A stretch of 64,000 nucleotides of DNA, taken from the NCBI GenBank assembly GCA_028283725.1, contig JAPWKC010000004.1, forward strand, positions 1,488,001 through 1,552,000, read 5' to 3'. This stretch comes from Neorhizobium sp. (GTDB taxonomy: Bacteria > Pseudomonadota > Alphaproteobacteria > Rhizobiales > Rhizobiaceae). How positions within the stretch are numbered: position 1 is the first letter of the stretch; each line of letters begins with the position of its first letter. The translations under genes were made by a program, and so were the position numbers. Of the stretch, positions 8,631-17,981 are shown piece by piece. Below the pieces are notes generated by a model. The model did not search any database and was not told the origin of the DNA. It saw only the letters and a program-made list of their open reading frames with translations.

Positions 8631-9425
8631 TCAGCCGAAGCGGCCGGTGACGTAATCCTGCGTGCGCTTTTCGCGCGGCGAGGTGAAGATCTTTGCGGTT
8701 TCGTCGAACTCCACCAGTTCGCCCAGATACATGAAGGCGGTCTGGCGCGAGACGCGGGCAGCCTGCTGCATGTTGTGGGTGACGATGACGATCGTGTATT
8801 CGGCGCGAAGTTCGTCGATCAGTTCCTCGATCTTGGCGGTCGAGAGCGGGTCGAGTGCCGAGGCCGGCTCGTCGAGCAGGATGATCTCCGGCTTGACGGC
8901 AACCGTGCGGGCGATGCAAAGGCGCTGCTGCTGGCCACCGGAAAGGCTGGTGCCGCCGGAATGCAGCTTGTCCTTGACCTCGTTCCACAAAGCGGCGCGA
9001 CGCAGAGCCGCTTCGACGCGCTCGTCCATCTCGCTCTTGGAGACCTGTTCGTAGAGACGCACGCCAAAGGCGATGTTCTCGTAGATCGACATCGGGAAGG
9101 GCGTCGGCTTCTGGAAGACCATGCCGACCTTGGTGCGCAGCAGGTTCAGGTCCTGGTCGCGGTCGAGGATGTTCTTGCCATCGACCAGAACCTCACCGTC
9201 GGCTCGCTGCTTCGGGTAGAGTTCGTAGATGCGGTTCAGGACGCGCAGGAGCGTGGACTTGCCACAGCCGGACGGACCGATGAAGGCGGTGACGCTGCGT
9301 TCCGGCAGCACCATCGAGATGTTCTTCAGGGCCTTCGTCTCGCCGTAGTAGAAGTTGAGATTCTTGATCTCGATCTTCGAACGGTCGGAAACATTCTGCG
9401 GAGCAACTTTTTCCAAGGAAACCAT
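8631..9425 (-). CDS. pstB: Phosphate ABC transporter ATP-binding protein
   Basis: A 264-aa ABC ATPase energising phosphate uptake. Walker A is [10 protein letters not shown] (about residue 50), the signature is LSGGQQQRL (about 160), and Walker B is [13 protein letters not shown] (about 180). The ATG follows the pstA stop by 5 bp. A TTG 9 nt upstream, overlapping the pstA stop, is an alternative start close to the AAGGA sequence. Confidence 0.96.
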   Translation of the reverse strand: MVSLEKVAPQNVSDRSKIEIKNLNFYYGETKALKNISMVLPERSVTAFIGPSGCGKSTLLRVLNRIYELYPKQRADGEVLVDGKNILDRDQDLNLLRTKVGMVFQKPTPFPMSIYENIAFGVRLYEQVSKSEMDERVEAALRRAALWNEVKDKLHSGGTSLSGGQQQRLCIARTVAVKPEIILLDEPASALDPLSTAKIEELIDELRAEYTIVIVTHNMQQAARVSRQTAFMYLGELVEFDETAKIFTSPREKRTQDYVTGRFG

Positions 9426-9430
9426 AGTGG

Positions 9431-10273
9431 TCAATGTCCTTCTTTACGTCCGGTGAGGCTGCGGGCGATGATGCTCAGCGTCAGAACAGTGAGGGTGATG
9501 ATAAGCGCGCCGGTCCAGGCAAGCTGCTGCCACTCCTGATAGGGGCTCAGCGCGAACTGGAAGATCGTCACCGGCAGGCTGGCGATCGGCGCATTGAGAT
9601 TGCTGCTCCAGAACTGGTTGTTCAGAGCCGTGAAGAGAAGCGGCGCGGTTTCACCGGAGATGCGGGCGACGGCCAGCAGCACGCCGGTGACGATGCCCGA
9701 CATCGCAGCGCGGTAGCCGACCGAACGGATGACGATCCAGCGCGGCGCGCCGATGGCGGTGCCGGCTTCACGCAGGGCGTTCGGCACGAGGCTCAGCATG
9801 TCTTCCGTGGTGCGGACGACGACCGGGATGACCAGGATCGCCAGCGCCACCGAACCGGCAAGGCCCGAGAAATGGCCCATCGGACGCACGATCAGTTCGT
9901 AGACGAACAGACCGATGATGATCGAGGGTGCCGACAGGAGAATGTCGTTGATGAAGCGGACGATCATCGTCAGCTTGCTGAAGCGTCCGTACTCGGCCAT
10001 GTAGGTGCCGGCGAGAATGCCGATCGGCGTGCCGATGAGCATGGCGATGACCGAGACGATCACGCTGCCGTAGATGGCGTTGAGAAGGCCGCCGGCAGAG
10101 CCCGGAGGCGGCGTCATTTCGGTGAAGACCGCCAGGTTGAGGCCGGCAAGGCCCTTGTAGAGCAGCGCGCCGAGAATGAGCGCCAGCCAGGCAAGGCCGA
10201 CCGCGGCTGCGCCGACGCACAGGCCCATCATCATCGCATTGGTCGCCTTGCGGCGCGCATAGATCGTCGTCAT
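9431..10273 (-). CDS. pstA: Phosphate ABC transporter permease PstA
   Basis: A 280-aa inner-membrane permease with about six membrane segments. The binding-protein-dependent transport domain carries the EAA-type loop [17 protein letters not shown] (about residues 168-184), where PstB docks. It is separated from pstC by 4 bp and from pstB by 5 bp, which indicates tight translational coupling. Confidence 0.95.
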   Translation of the reverse strand: MTTIYARRKATNAMMMGLCVGAAAVGLAWLALILGALLYKGLAGLNLAVFTEMTPPPGSAGGLLNAIYGSVIVSVIAMLIGTPIGILAGTYMAEYGRFSKLTMIVRFINDILLSAPSIIIGLFVYELIVRPMGHFSGLAGSVALAILVIPVVVRTTEDMLSLVPNALREAGTAIGAPRWIVIRSVGYRAAMSGIVTGVLLAVARISGETAPLLFTALNNQFWSSNLNAPIASLPVTIFQFALSPYQEWQQLAWTGALIITLTVLTLSIIARSLTGRKEGH

Positions 10274-10277
10274 GGGA

Positions 10278-11255
10278 TCAAGCTCCTGCCTGGCGACCCA
10301 TCCGGAGCAGCATGTAGCGAGCGGCAGCCAGGATGATGAAGGTGATGAAGAAGAGGATGAGACCGAGCGACATCAGCGAGGACACGTAGACGTCGGCATC
10401 AGCCTCGGTGAATTCGTTGGCAATGGTCGCCGAAATCGTCGTGCCGGGCGCAATGATCGAGGCGCTGAGGCGGTGCGAGTTGCCGATGACGAAGGTGACG
10501 GCCATGGTTTCGCCGAGTGCACGGCCAAGCGCCAGCATGACGCCGCCCATGATGCCGACCCGGGTATGCGGGATGACGATGCGGCGAACGACTTCCCAGG
10601 TGGTGCAACCGATGCCGTAGGCGGATTCCTTGACAACGCCCGGAACCGTGTCGAACACGTCCTTGGTGATCGAGGCGATGAACGGCAGGATCATGATCGC
10701 CAGGATCAGCGACGAGGTCAGGATACCGATACCGTAGGCCGGGCCGGCGAAAAGGTCGGACAGGACCGGCACATTGGCGAAGATGTCGATGAGGAAGGGT
10801 TGCAGCGTTCTCTGCAGGAAGGGCGCGAAGACGAACAGACCCCAGATACCGTAGATGATCGAGGGAATGCCGGCCAGAAGCTCGACGGCGATGCCGATCG
10901 GGCGGCGCAGCGGACGCGGGCAGAGCTCGGTCAGGAACACGGCGATGCCGATACCGACAGGAACGGCGATGACGATGGCGATGGCAGCCGTGACGAGCGT
11001 ACCGTAGATCGGCGCAAGCGCACCGAATGTCTCGGTAACAGGGCTCCAGCGCGCCGTCGTCAGGAAGGCGGGGCCGAACTTTGCCAGCGCTTCCCAGGAG
11101 CCGCTGACCAGGGACACGAAGACGCCGCCGAGGATCACGAGGACCGCGATGGCAGCCAGGCGGCAAGCCCAATGAAAGATCGTATCGGTCAGGGCGAAGT
11201 GCCGAACCACTTTTTCGCGCCTGTTATCGACGCGCTCCGCGATTGCCAAGGTCAT
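10278..11255 (-). CDS. pstC: Phosphate ABC transporter permease PstC
   Basis: A 325-aa permease with about six membrane segments and an N-terminal cytoplasmic extension ([15 protein letters not shown]). The EAA-type loop is [17 protein letters not shown] (about residues 209-225). It forms the heterodimeric channel with PstA. It is 69 bp downstream of pstS, across a strong stem-loop. Confidence 0.95.
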   Translation of the reverse strand: MTLAIAERVDNRREKVVRHFALTDTIFHWACRLAAIAVLVILGGVFVSLVSGSWEALAKFGPAFLTTARWSPVTETFGALAPIYGTLVTAAIAIVIAVPVGIGIAVFLTELCPRPLRRPIGIAVELLAGIPSIIYGIWGLFVFAPFLQRTLQPFLIDIFANVPVLSDLFAGPAYGIGILTSSLILAIMILPFIASITKDVFDTVPGVVKESAYGIGCTTWEVVRRIVIPHTRVGIMGGVMLALGRALGETMAVTFVIGNSHRLSASIIAPGTTISATIANEFTEADADVYVSSLMSLGLILFFITFIILAAARYMLLRMGRQAGA

Positions 11256-11289
11256 GCTCCAGTCCTTGCATTTTGGCCGATTGAGGAGA

Positions 11290-11316
11290 AAAGGGGCGCG
11301 ATCACCGCGCCCCTTT
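11290..11316 (-). terminator. Stem-loop between pstS and pstC
   Basis: On the minus strand AAAGGGGCGCG and CGCGCCCCTTT form a perfect 11-bp stem with a 5-nt loop, followed by TTCTCC. Such hairpins after a binding-protein gene commonly stabilise its 3' end or cause partial termination, so that the binding protein exceeds the permease. Confidence 0.6.
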
Positions 11317-11324
11317 CAATCACC

Positions 11325-12353
11325 TTACTTCGTGGCAACGTCCTTGGACCACATGGTCTCGACGCTCTTGACGACAGCTTCCGGCATGGCGACGTAGTCG
11401 AGGTCATCAGCCATCTTGCCGCCGTTCTTGTAGGCCCAGCCGAAGAACTTCAGTGCTTCAGCGGTCGCAGCCTTGTCTTCCGGCTTCTTGTAGACGAGGA
11501 TCCAGGTTGCCGAGGTCATCGGCCAGGTTTCTGCACCCGGCTGGTTGGCAAGGATCACGCCGTAGCCCGGCTGCGAGTTCCAGTCAGCGTTGGATGCAGC
11601 GGCAGCAAAGGTCTTGGCCGACGGCTCAACCTTCTTGCCATCCTTGTTGAGCATGTCAGCAAAGATCATCTTGTTCTGCTTGGCATAGGCGTATTCGACG
11701 TAACCGATCGAACCGGCAGCCTGCGTCACGTTGGCGGCAACGCCTTCATTGCCCTTGGCGCCAATGCCGACCGGCCATTCGAGAGCCTGAGCAACGCCAA
11801 CCTTTTCCTTCCAGTCAGCCGAAACGTCGCCGAGGAAGTAGGAGAAGTTGAAGGTGGTGCCCGAGCCGTCCGAACGGTGAACGACAGCGATTGCCTGCGA
11901 CGGCAGCTTGGAGTTCGGGTTCAGCTTCTTGATGGCAGCGTCGTCCCACTTGGTGATCTTGCCCTGGAAGATGTCGGCAAGCGTCTTGCCGTCCAGAACG
12001 AGTTCGCCCGGCTTGATGCCTTCGAGGTTTACGACCGGAACGATACCGCCCATGACCATCGGGAACTGAGCGAGACCGGCTTCATCGAGTTCCGAACCCT
12101 TGAGCGGAGCGTCGGAAGCGCCGAAGGTGACGGTCTTCGCCTTGATCTGCTTGATACCGCCGCCAGAACCGATCGACTGGTAGTTCAGGCCGATATTGGT
12201 TTCTTTCTTGTAGGCGTCAGCCCACTTTGCGTAGATCGGGTAAGGGAAGGTCGCGCCAGCGCCGGAAATGTCGGCAGCCTGGGAAACGGTGGTGACGAAG
12301 CCGGCAGCGGCGATCGCGAAGGCGAAGGCCATCGGGCGTACGATGGTGTTCAT
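11325..12353 (-). CDS. pstS: Periplasmic phosphate-binding protein PstS
   Basis: A 342-aa high-affinity phosphate-binding protein. Residues 1-26 are a typical Sec signal peptide ending VSQA, and the mature protein begins [18 protein letters not shown], the family's classic start. [14 protein letters not shown] and [16 protein letters not shown] phosphate-loop motifs are present. The ATG is preceded by GAGGAG 8 nt upstream. It is the first structural gene of the transporter, with Pho boxes in its 300-bp upstream region. Confidence 0.96.
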   Translation of the reverse strand: MNTIVRPMAFAFAIAAAGFVTTVSQAADISGAGATFPYPIYAKWADAYKKETNIGLNYQSIGSGGGIKQIKAKTVTFGASDAPLKGSELDEAGLAQFPMVMGGIVPVVNLEGIKPGELVLDGKTLADIFQGKITKWDDAAIKKLNPNSKLPSQAIAVVHRSDGSGTTFNFSYFLGDVSADWKEKVGVAQALEWPVGIGAKGNEGVAANVTQAAGSIGYVEYAYAKQNKMIFADMLNKDGKKVEPSAKTFAAAASNADWNSQPGYGVILANQPGAETWPMTSATWILVYKKPEDKAATAEALKFFGWAYKNGGKMADDLDYVAMPEAVVKSVETMWSKDVATK

Positions 12354-12560
12354 GAGGCTCTCCTCTTTAGGAATTCGGCCGGCACGTTGCGCCGGCGGCG
12401 GCACCCATTGCAGGGCATAATCGGTTTCGACGACACAGAAGAGACTGTCAGACAGGAGCGGGCAAACGCCCAAATCCTGCTTCACGACCCGCTGCGACAC
12501 GATACCGGCTGATGTCCTACCGGCGCTCGCCAGCATCTCTTAGCGGCTGTACGCCACTGC

Positions 12561-12593
12561 TTTTATGTCAGTTCAGTGAAACATTTATGACAG
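12561..12593 (-). promoter_or_regulatory. Triple Pho box upstream of pstS
   Basis: On the minus strand three 7-bp half-sites lie at 11-bp spacing: CTGTCAT (12593-12587), GTTTCAC (12582-12576) and CTGACAT (12571-12565), each followed by an A/T-rich 4-bp spacer. This matches the PhoB box layout and lies about 210 bp upstream of the pstS start. Confidence 0.85.
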
Positions 12594-12641
12594 TCTATAT
12601 CGTTGATTTATAACGATTTAGACTTTGCACAGGTTTGCATC

Positions 12642-12659
12642 GAGACAGTTTTATGTCAA
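12642..12659 (-). promoter_or_regulatory. Second Pho box, overlapping the phoR stop
   Basis: On the minus strand TTGACAT (12659-12653), AAAA and CTGTCTC (12648-12642) give another Pho-box pair. The TGA of TTGACAT is the phoR stop codon. It probably adds to PhoB control of pstS. Confidence 0.6.
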
Positions 12660-13918
12660 AATCTCACGGTAAACTCGGTGCCCTTGTCAATCTCGGACTT
12701 CACGATCAGGCGAGCCCGGTGGCGCGTGAGGATATGCTTGACGATGGCAAGCCCCAAACCGGTGCCTTTTTTGGACCGGCTGTCGGCGACGCTGACGCGA
12801 TAAAAACGTTCGGTCAGGCGCGGAACATGTTCGGCCGGGATGCCCGGCCCGCTGTCGACGACGCTGACTTCCACCGCCTTTGCGGCATCGTGACGGACAT
12901 AGACATCGACGCGCTTGCCCTCCTGCCCGTATTTGCAGGCGTTCTCGATGAGGTTCTCGAAGACCTGGACCAGCTCGTCTCTGTCGCCCAGAACATGAAC
13001 GGGCGTATCGGGCATATGCAGCACGATCTCGACCCCGACATCCTCCGCAAGCGGCAGAAGCGCATCGCGGACATGGCCGATCAGCGGCACGAGATCGATC
13101 GTCTGGTCCGGCGCGATATGCGCCTTCAGTTCGAGCCGGGAAAGCGACAGGAGATCATCGACAAGCCGGCTCATGCGGGTGGCCTGATCGAACATGATGC
13201 CGAGAAAGCGGTCATGCGCCTTGGGATCGCCCTTGGCGGGCCCCTGGAGGGTTTCGATGAAGCCGCGCAGCGATGCAAGCGGCGTGCGCAGCTCATGGCT
13301 TGCATTGGCAACGAAATCCGACCGCATCCGGTCGATGCGGCGAAGCTCGGAAATGTCGCGGAAGACCATGAGATAGAGCGGGCCGGCAACCGGCCGCATG
13401 GGATCGTCCCGACCCGGATAATCGACCGGCGCGACCCGCACGATAAACACCCGCTCGGATGGCAGCCGTTCGGAATGCTCGATCTGGTTCGGCTCGCCGG
13501 TGGCAACCGTCTCGCGTACCATGTCGAGAATACCGGGGGAGCGAAGGCGACCCGTCAGATGCGCACCGGCCGGCAGCACGCCGAACAGCCGCTCGGCCGC
13601 ACGGTTCTGGGCGAGAACGTTGACCTCGGCATCGAGCACGAAGGCCGGGCTGTCGATGGCCGCAAGCGTGGCTGCGATCGTCGGCAGGGGATCATAGACG
13701 TCCGGCTCGGGCAGTTCGGCGGTCGGCGCCTCCACGTTGACAATGGTCGGGCGCCTTGCCAGCACGACGGCCATCAGCAGCAGCCATGCGACGAGGACGC
13801 TTGGCCAACCAAGGCCTCCCGCCGCCGCGCCAATGGCAAGCAGCGATAAAAGCACAATCAACGGAGCTTCCCGGCCTGCGCGAGATTGCAGGACCGAGGC
13901 CAATTCTCTGAAGGTCAT
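12656..13918 (-). CDS. phoR: Phosphate regulon sensor histidine kinase PhoR
   Basis: A 420-aa membrane-bound kinase. Two hydrophobic N-terminal segments (about residues 17-55) are followed by a PAS-like region (about 85-190), the H-box ASHELRTPLASLRGF (about 205), N-box NLIENACKYG, G1 DSGPGIP and G2 GTGLGLAIVKH. It phosphorylates PhoB at low phosphate and is restrained by PstSCAB-PhoU. The ATG is used; a TTG 15 nt upstream is possible. It is the first gene of the Pho cluster and divergent from ppk2. Confidence 0.94.
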   Translation of the reverse strand: MTFRELASVLQSRAGREAPLIVLLSLLAIGAAAGGLGWPSVLVAWLLLMAVVLARRPTIVNVEAPTAELPEPDVYDPLPTIAATLAAIDSPAFVLDAEVNVLAQNRAAERLFGVLPAGAHLTGRLRSPGILDMVRETVATGEPNQIEHSERLPSERVFIVRVAPVDYPGRDDPMRPVAGPLYLMVFRDISELRRIDRMRSDFVANASHELRTPLASLRGFIETLQGPAKGDPKAHDRFLGIMFDQATRMSRLVDDLLSLSRLELKAHIAPDQTIDLVPLIGHVRDALLPLAEDVGVEIVLHMPDTPVHVLGDRDELVQVFENLIENACKYGQEGKRVDVYVRHDAAKAVEVSVVDSGPGIPAEHVPRLTERFYRVSVADSRSKKGTGLGLAIVKHILTRHRARLIVKSEIDKGTEFTVRF

Positions 13919-13968
13919 CAGAAGGACTGCCAAATAAGAACTTAATTTTCACCGGAATAGGGGCTCAT

Positions 13969-13986
13969 ATAACGCTTATATGACAG
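13969..13986 (-). promoter_or_regulatory. Pho box upstream of phoR
   Basis: On the minus strand CTGTCAT (13986-13980), ATAA and GCGTTAT (13975-13969) form a Pho-box pair whose second half-site is weak. It is 51 bp before the phoR ATG and suggests autoregulation. Confidence 0.55.
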
Positions 13987-14080
13987 TTTTGCATCGGGCG
14001 CGGTGGATTGATGAAAAATCATCCGCGACACGATAGCCAAATCGCCTTGCGGCCATACATCAGATGAGGCCGCCCGGCAG

Positions 14081-14098
14081 ATGACAGAATGGTGAAAG
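14081..14098 (-). promoter_or_regulatory. Pho box near the ppk2 start
   Basis: On the minus strand CTTTCAC (14098-14092), CATT and CTGTCAT (14087-14081) make a near-consensus PhoB box. It overlaps the earliest possible ppk2 start, so either ppk2 begins downstream at 14110 or the box serves phoR from a distance. Confidence 0.5.
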
Positions 14099-14109
14099 TG
14101 GGATCTCGG

Positions 14110-15009
14110 ATGATGGCAGTTGACAATGGAACCGATGCAGAGGGCAGCCGCGCGGTTGCGCTTTCGGTCGATGGCAAGCAGCGAAACTTCGATATAGACG
14201 ATCCGCATCTGCCGAAATGGATCCGCGACCACGCGCTGTCGTCAGGGGGCTATCCCTATGACGACAAGATGGACAAGGAGAAATACGACAAGCATCTGGA
14301 ACGGCTGCAGATCGAGCTCGTCAAGGTGCAGTTCTCGCTGCAGGCGACCGGCAGGCGGCTGATGGCGCTGTTCGAGGGGCGCGATGCCGCCGGCAAGGGC
14401 GGCACGATCTTTTCCATCCGCTCCTATCTCAACCCGCGCTCGGCGCGTGTCGTCGCCCTTGCCAAACCATCAGAGACCGAGGCCGGACAATGGTATTTCC
14501 AGCGCTATGCCTCGCATTTTCCGACCAAGGGCGAGATCGTGCTCTTCGACCGGTCCTGGTACAACCGGGCCGTGGTCGAGCCTGTCATGGGCTTCTGCAC
14601 ACCGGAACAATACAAGAGCTTCATGAAGTCGGTGCCGCAGTTCGAAGACATGATCGTCGACGACGGCATCCATCTGTTCAAATTCTGGCTGGATATCGGG
14701 CAGGAAATGCAGCTGAAACGGTTTCATGACCGCCGGCATGATCCGCTGAAGGTCTGGAAACTGTCGCCGATGGACATCGCGGCACTGACCAAGTGGGACG
14801 ACTATACGCAAAAGCGCGACGCGATGCTGGACATGACCCATTCGCACGAGGCGCCCTGGACCGTCGTTCTGGCGAACGACAAGCGACGGGCGCATCTTGC
14901 CGTCATCCGCCACATCCTTCTCTCGCTCGATTACGAGGGCAAGGATCTCGATGCCATCGGCTCCGTCGATGACGAGATACTCGTCACAGGGCCGCGCTTT
15001 CTGAAGTGA
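14110..15009 (+). CDS. ppk2: Polyphosphate kinase 2
   Basis: A 299-aa PPK2-family P-loop kinase that transfers phosphate between polyphosphate and nucleotides. Walker A is [12 protein letters not shown] (about residue 88), the Walker B region is [10 protein letters not shown] (about 145), and the lid [19 protein letters not shown] is about residues 204-222. It is divergent from phoR and shares an intergenic region with Pho boxes, which fits polyphosphate storage or use under phosphate control. The start is uncertain: ATG codons exist at 14089, 14110 and 14113. Confidence 0.93.
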   Translation: MMAVDNGTDAEGSRAVALSVDGKQRNFDIDDPHLPKWIRDHALSSGGYPYDDKMDKEKYDKHLERLQIELVKVQFSLQATGRRLMALFEGRDAAGKGGTIFSIRSYLNPRSARVVALAKPSETEAGQWYFQRYASHFPTKGEIVLFDRSWYNRAVVEPVMGFCTPEQYKSFMKSVPQFEDMIVDDGIHLFKFWLDIGQEMQLKRFHDRRHDPLKVWKLSPMDIAALTKWDDYTQKRDAMLDMTHSHEAPWTVVLANDKRRAHLAVIRHILLSLDYEGKDLDAIGSVDDEILVTGPRFLK

Positions 15010-15032
15010 TCGAAGCCGCCGATACGGGGCCG

Positions 15033-15074
15033 GATCACTGGCCGCTGGTCACTGGCCACCGATCACTGGCCCGG
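15033..15074. repeat. 14-bp tandem repeat, three copies
   Basis: G[AG]TCACTGGCC begins at 15033, 15047 and 15061, exactly 14 bp apart, filling the short space between the converging ppk2 and the 473-aa gene. The last copy overlaps the stop codon of the latter. Confidence 0.7.
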
Positions 15075-16484
15075 AAGGATGCGGATCGAATAGAGAAGCA
15101 CCGACGTGCCGGCGCCACCGAGGCCGGCATTGATGACGAGGCGACCAGGCGCATTCGGCGCCAGCGTGCGATCGAAGGTGACGCGGAAGAGCGCCTCCTG
15201 CTTCTCCTGGGTGGCGGTGAAGCGGTGGCGCGCGCAATTGCCCAGACTGCCGAAATCGCAGCTGACCGAGAAGGGCACGCCCTGATTGAGGCCGGACTGG
15301 ACTTCGACGGCGATGGTCGAACTCTTGCCCGCCATCTCACGCAGCAGATCTGCCGGAACGGTGAAGGCGATATCGCCGGCCGGGCCGGTATCGGCCGAGG
15401 CGATCCTGACCGCCGGGCCTTCCGAACCGGTGGCAGCGACGGCTGTCGCACGCGCCGCGGGACGGGCATTTGCGACGTCTGCCGGCTTGAAGATCTCGTT
15501 CCAGGCATCGGAGAAGCCGCCGCGCGGATCGAAATGCGAACCGTCTCCGCCATCGGCGCCGCCACGGCTGCCGGCCTTCATCGCATCCTGAATGACGGAC
15601 TGGACCATGCCGCTCGTATAGAACCACCAGCAGCCGCCGGCGACGATCATCAGCGTGACCAGCCATGTGACCAGATGGGAAAGGAAACCCCGGCGCTTGC
15701 GCGGCTTGGCGGCGCGCTCCGGCGGCACATCAAGACCGGTCGGCGACGCGGAACCGGATCTTGAACGCTTGCCGGACTTCGCAGCCTTGCGGGCCGCCTT
15801 GTCGATGGCCTTCTGTTCTGACCTGCTCACCCTTCCCGAGGCCTTGCGGCCGCGGGTCTCGGGTTCGGCCATGGGGACGGCGACAGCGGGCGCATCGGCG
15901 CGCATGGATTGCGGGCGATCGGCCTCGATCGAGATCGCAGGACCTGCATCGGCCGCGACGGTGCGGGTTTCACCGCCAAGCGCGACATCCTCCGGCATGA
16001 CCGGGTCGCCGCTCGTTTCGGCGGGCTCGTCGTGAAAGGCGCGCGCCCCTGCCGCCGGATGATCGAGAGACGGGCCGAGATCGGAGGAGACGGGGACCGG
16101 GTGCGGGACGCTGCGCAGGACCGGCTCGACCGGCGCCTGTGCGGGATGCGTCACCTGTTGTGCCGTTGGCGGGATCTGGGGCGATGGGGCACGCCGGCGC
16201 GTGTCGCCGCTCACGGCCGCGCTCATCGGCGCTTCGGCACGCATATCCTGCGCGGCCGATACTTCGCGCATCAATCGCTCGACCTCTTCGGCCTCGATCT
16301 CGCGGATCTTGTCTTCCAGACGCTTCTGCTGCTGCATGATGACAAGCGCATCGGTCACACCCTGCCGGCGAAGACCCGCATCCAGCGCCTGACGCGCCGA
16401 CTGATAGATCTTGGCCCGCGCCTGACCGTTTGCACGATCCGACTTGTCGAGGGCACTTCTGATCGCTGTTTCCAAACCGCTCAC
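15063..16484 (-). CDS. Membrane-anchored protein of unknown function
   Basis: A 473-aa protein I do not recognise. The layout is a helical, charged N-terminus with likely coiled coil (about residues 45-78, rich in Lys/Glu/Arg), a Pro/Ala-rich disordered linker (about 80-250, including a basic patch KAARKAAKSGKRSRSG), one membrane segment (about 268-288), then a C-terminal domain of about 180 aa predicted outside the cytoplasm, with two cysteines (SVSCDFGSLGNCARH) that may form a disulfide. No signal peptide is seen, so it is likely N-in/C-out. It stands alone, converging with ppk2. Confidence 0.8.
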   Translation of the reverse strand: MSGLETAIRSALDKSDRANGQARAKIYQSARQALDAGLRRQGVTDALVIMQQQKRLEDKIREIEAEEVERLMREVSAAQDMRAEAPMSAAVSGDTRRRAPSPQIPPTAQQVTHPAQAPVEPVLRSVPHPVPVSSDLGPSLDHPAAGARAFHDEPAETSGDPVMPEDVALGGETRTVAADAGPAISIEADRPQSMRADAPAVAVPMAEPETRGRKASGRVSRSEQKAIDKAARKAAKSGKRSRSGSASPTGLDVPPERAAKPRKRRGFLSHLVTWLVTLMIVAGGCWWFYTSGMVQSVIQDAMKAGSRGGADGGDGSHFDPRGGFSDAWNEIFKPADVANARPAARATAVAATGSEGPAVRIASADTGPAGDIAFTVPADLLREMAGKSSTIAVEVQSGLNQGVPFSVSCDFGSLGNCARHRFTATQEKQEALFRVTFDRTLAPNAPGRLVINAGLGGAGTSVLLYSIRILPGQ

Positions 16485-16859
16485 TGCGGATCCTTCCGAC
16501 TACGCCTGCGCTTGAGATCTTCGCCGAGACCTTCGTACATTTACTTCTCGGTAACTTCTTGTCGGCCGAACTGCAAGCGTGAACCCCTGCGGCTATCTGG
16601 GCGAAGATTGGGGAAAAGATGTGTCGTGCCATCGGACCGACCGGCCAAGCAGGGCAATCGCGCCGTCTTTCGTGAATGGTGGGCGGTGCCGATCAATGGG
16701 CGGTCATTGTCTCCCATGACCAGCGCAGAGGGCCGCCCCATGACACTGGTCGAAGGCTCATCAGGGCCTCATAAAGCCTCGCAGAGCCTCACCGGGGTCT
16801 GACGAAGGGGCCCCGCGAGCATGTTTTCCCGCTGGACGTTCGTCCGCTCACGATTTACG
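16485..16859. other. Gene-poor stretch before nitronate monooxygenase
   Basis: About 375 bp between divergent genes. A rightward open frame ending at 16802 has no start with a ribosome site and no recognisable protein features, so I do not call it. The interval probably holds the promoters of both neighbours. Confidence 0.45.
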
Positions 16860-16875
16860 TTTGCGTAAACGTCAA
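16860..16875. promoter_or_regulatory. Operator-like inverted repeat before nitronate monooxygenase
   Basis: TTTGCGTAAACGTCAA shares its last 12 bases with the reverse complement of the site at 23792-23807 upstream of the acyl-CoA ligase. An overlapping ACGTTT-N4-AAACGT inverted repeat adds symmetry. The pattern resembles MerR-family LiuR-type operators of fatty and branched-chain acid metabolism. This is an inference from sequence likeness. Confidence 0.5.
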
Positions 16876-16889
16876 TGGAGGACGACGTC

Positions 16890-17846
16890 TTGCTGCCTGC
16901 CATCCTGAAGGAGCGGTTGAGATTGCCGCTGATCGCCTCGCCGCTGTTCATCATCTCGCATCCGGCTTTGACGCTGGCACAGTGCAAGGCCGGCGTGATC
17001 GGCGCCTTTCCGGCGCTCAACGCACGGCCGGAAAGCCAGCTCGACGACTGGCTGGCGATGATCACCGAGGCGCTTGCCGCCCATGACGCCGCCAATCCCG
17101 ACCGGCCGTCGGCGCCCTTTGCCGTCAACCAGATCGTCCACACATCCAACCGCAGACTGGAGCACGACCTTTCGCTCTGCGTCAAATACCGGGTGCCGGT
17201 CGTGATTTCCTCGCTTGGCGCCGTGCCGGAGGTGAATGCCGCCGTGCATTCCTATGGCGGGATCGTGCTGCATGACGTGATCAACGACCGGCATGCCCGC
17301 TCGGCCATTCGCAAAGGCGCCGACGGACTGATCGCGGTGGCGGCAGGTGCAGGCGGCCATGCAGGCACGCTGTCGCCTTTCGCGCTGGTGCAGGAAATCC
17401 GCCAATGGTTCGACGGGCCGCTGCTGCTTGCAGGTGCGATCGCGACCGGCGGCGGCATTCTGGCGGCACAGGCGATGGGCGCCGACATGGCTTATGTCGG
17501 CTCACCCTTTATTGCGACAGAGGAAGCCCGCGCCAGCGAAGGATACAAGCAGATGCTCGTCGAGGCATCCGCCGCCGATATCGTCTATTCCAACTATTTC
17601 ACCGGCATTCACGGCAATTACCTCAAGGGATCCGTCAGAAACACCGGGCTCGACCCGGACCACCTGCCCGAAGCGGACCCGTCGAAGATGGATTTCGACA
17701 AGGCTGCCAACGGCCCGAAAGCGTGGAAGGAAATCTGGGGTGCCGGTCAGGGCGTCGGTGCCATCCGCGCGGTCACATCCGTCGCCACCCTCATCGACCG
17801 GCTCGCCGACGAATACGAGGAAAGCCGGCGGAGGCTTTCGCTCTGA
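16890..17846 (+). CDS. Nitronate monooxygenase family protein
   Basis: FMN-dependent TIM-barrel enzyme (former 2-nitropropane dioxygenase family) that oxidises alkyl nitronates. The protein is 318 aa from the TTG start. Family features are LPLIASPLFIIS at the N-terminus, the glycine-rich AGAGGHAGTLSPFAL (about residue 152) and GSPFIATEEA near the FMN phosphate site. GGAGG sits 8 nt before this TTG, whereas the ATG at 16875 (adding MEDDV) has no ribosome site and overlaps the operator-like repeat. Either start is possible. Confidence 0.88.
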   Translation: MLPAILKERLRLPLIASPLFIISHPALTLAQCKAGVIGAFPALNARPESQLDDWLAMITEALAAHDAANPDRPSAPFAVNQIVHTSNRRLEHDLSLCVKYRVPVVISSLGAVPEVNAAVHSYGGIVLHDVINDRHARSAIRKGADGLIAVAAGAGGHAGTLSPFALVQEIRQWFDGPLLLAGAIATGGGILAAQAMGADMAYVGSPFIATEEARASEGYKQMLVEASAADIVYSNYFTGIHGNYLKGSVRNTGLDPDHLPEADPSKMDFDKAANGPKAWKEIWGAGQGVGAIRAVTSVATLIDRLADEYEESRRRLSL

Positions 17847-17981
17847 CGCCTCCTACGGTGCGCCGATCAAGGATGGTGTGAGAAAATCACACGCCGAGGC
17901 GAAAACCGGCTTGAAATCACAGGCCGATGCCTGTATCAGCCGCATCACCGCAGCGATGGCACACGCCGCCGCAAGCATTAA

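Noticed and set aside
10272..12512. Very long rightward open frame opposite pstC and pstS
   Set aside because: It lies exactly antisense to two clearly conserved phosphate genes. Its composition (Arg, Asp, Gly rich) is the usual mirror of GC-rich coding sequence, and it has no domain signal.
16485..16802. Possible small gene upstream of nitronate monooxygenase
   Set aside because: The frame lacks a start with a ribosome site and has no recognisable protein pattern.
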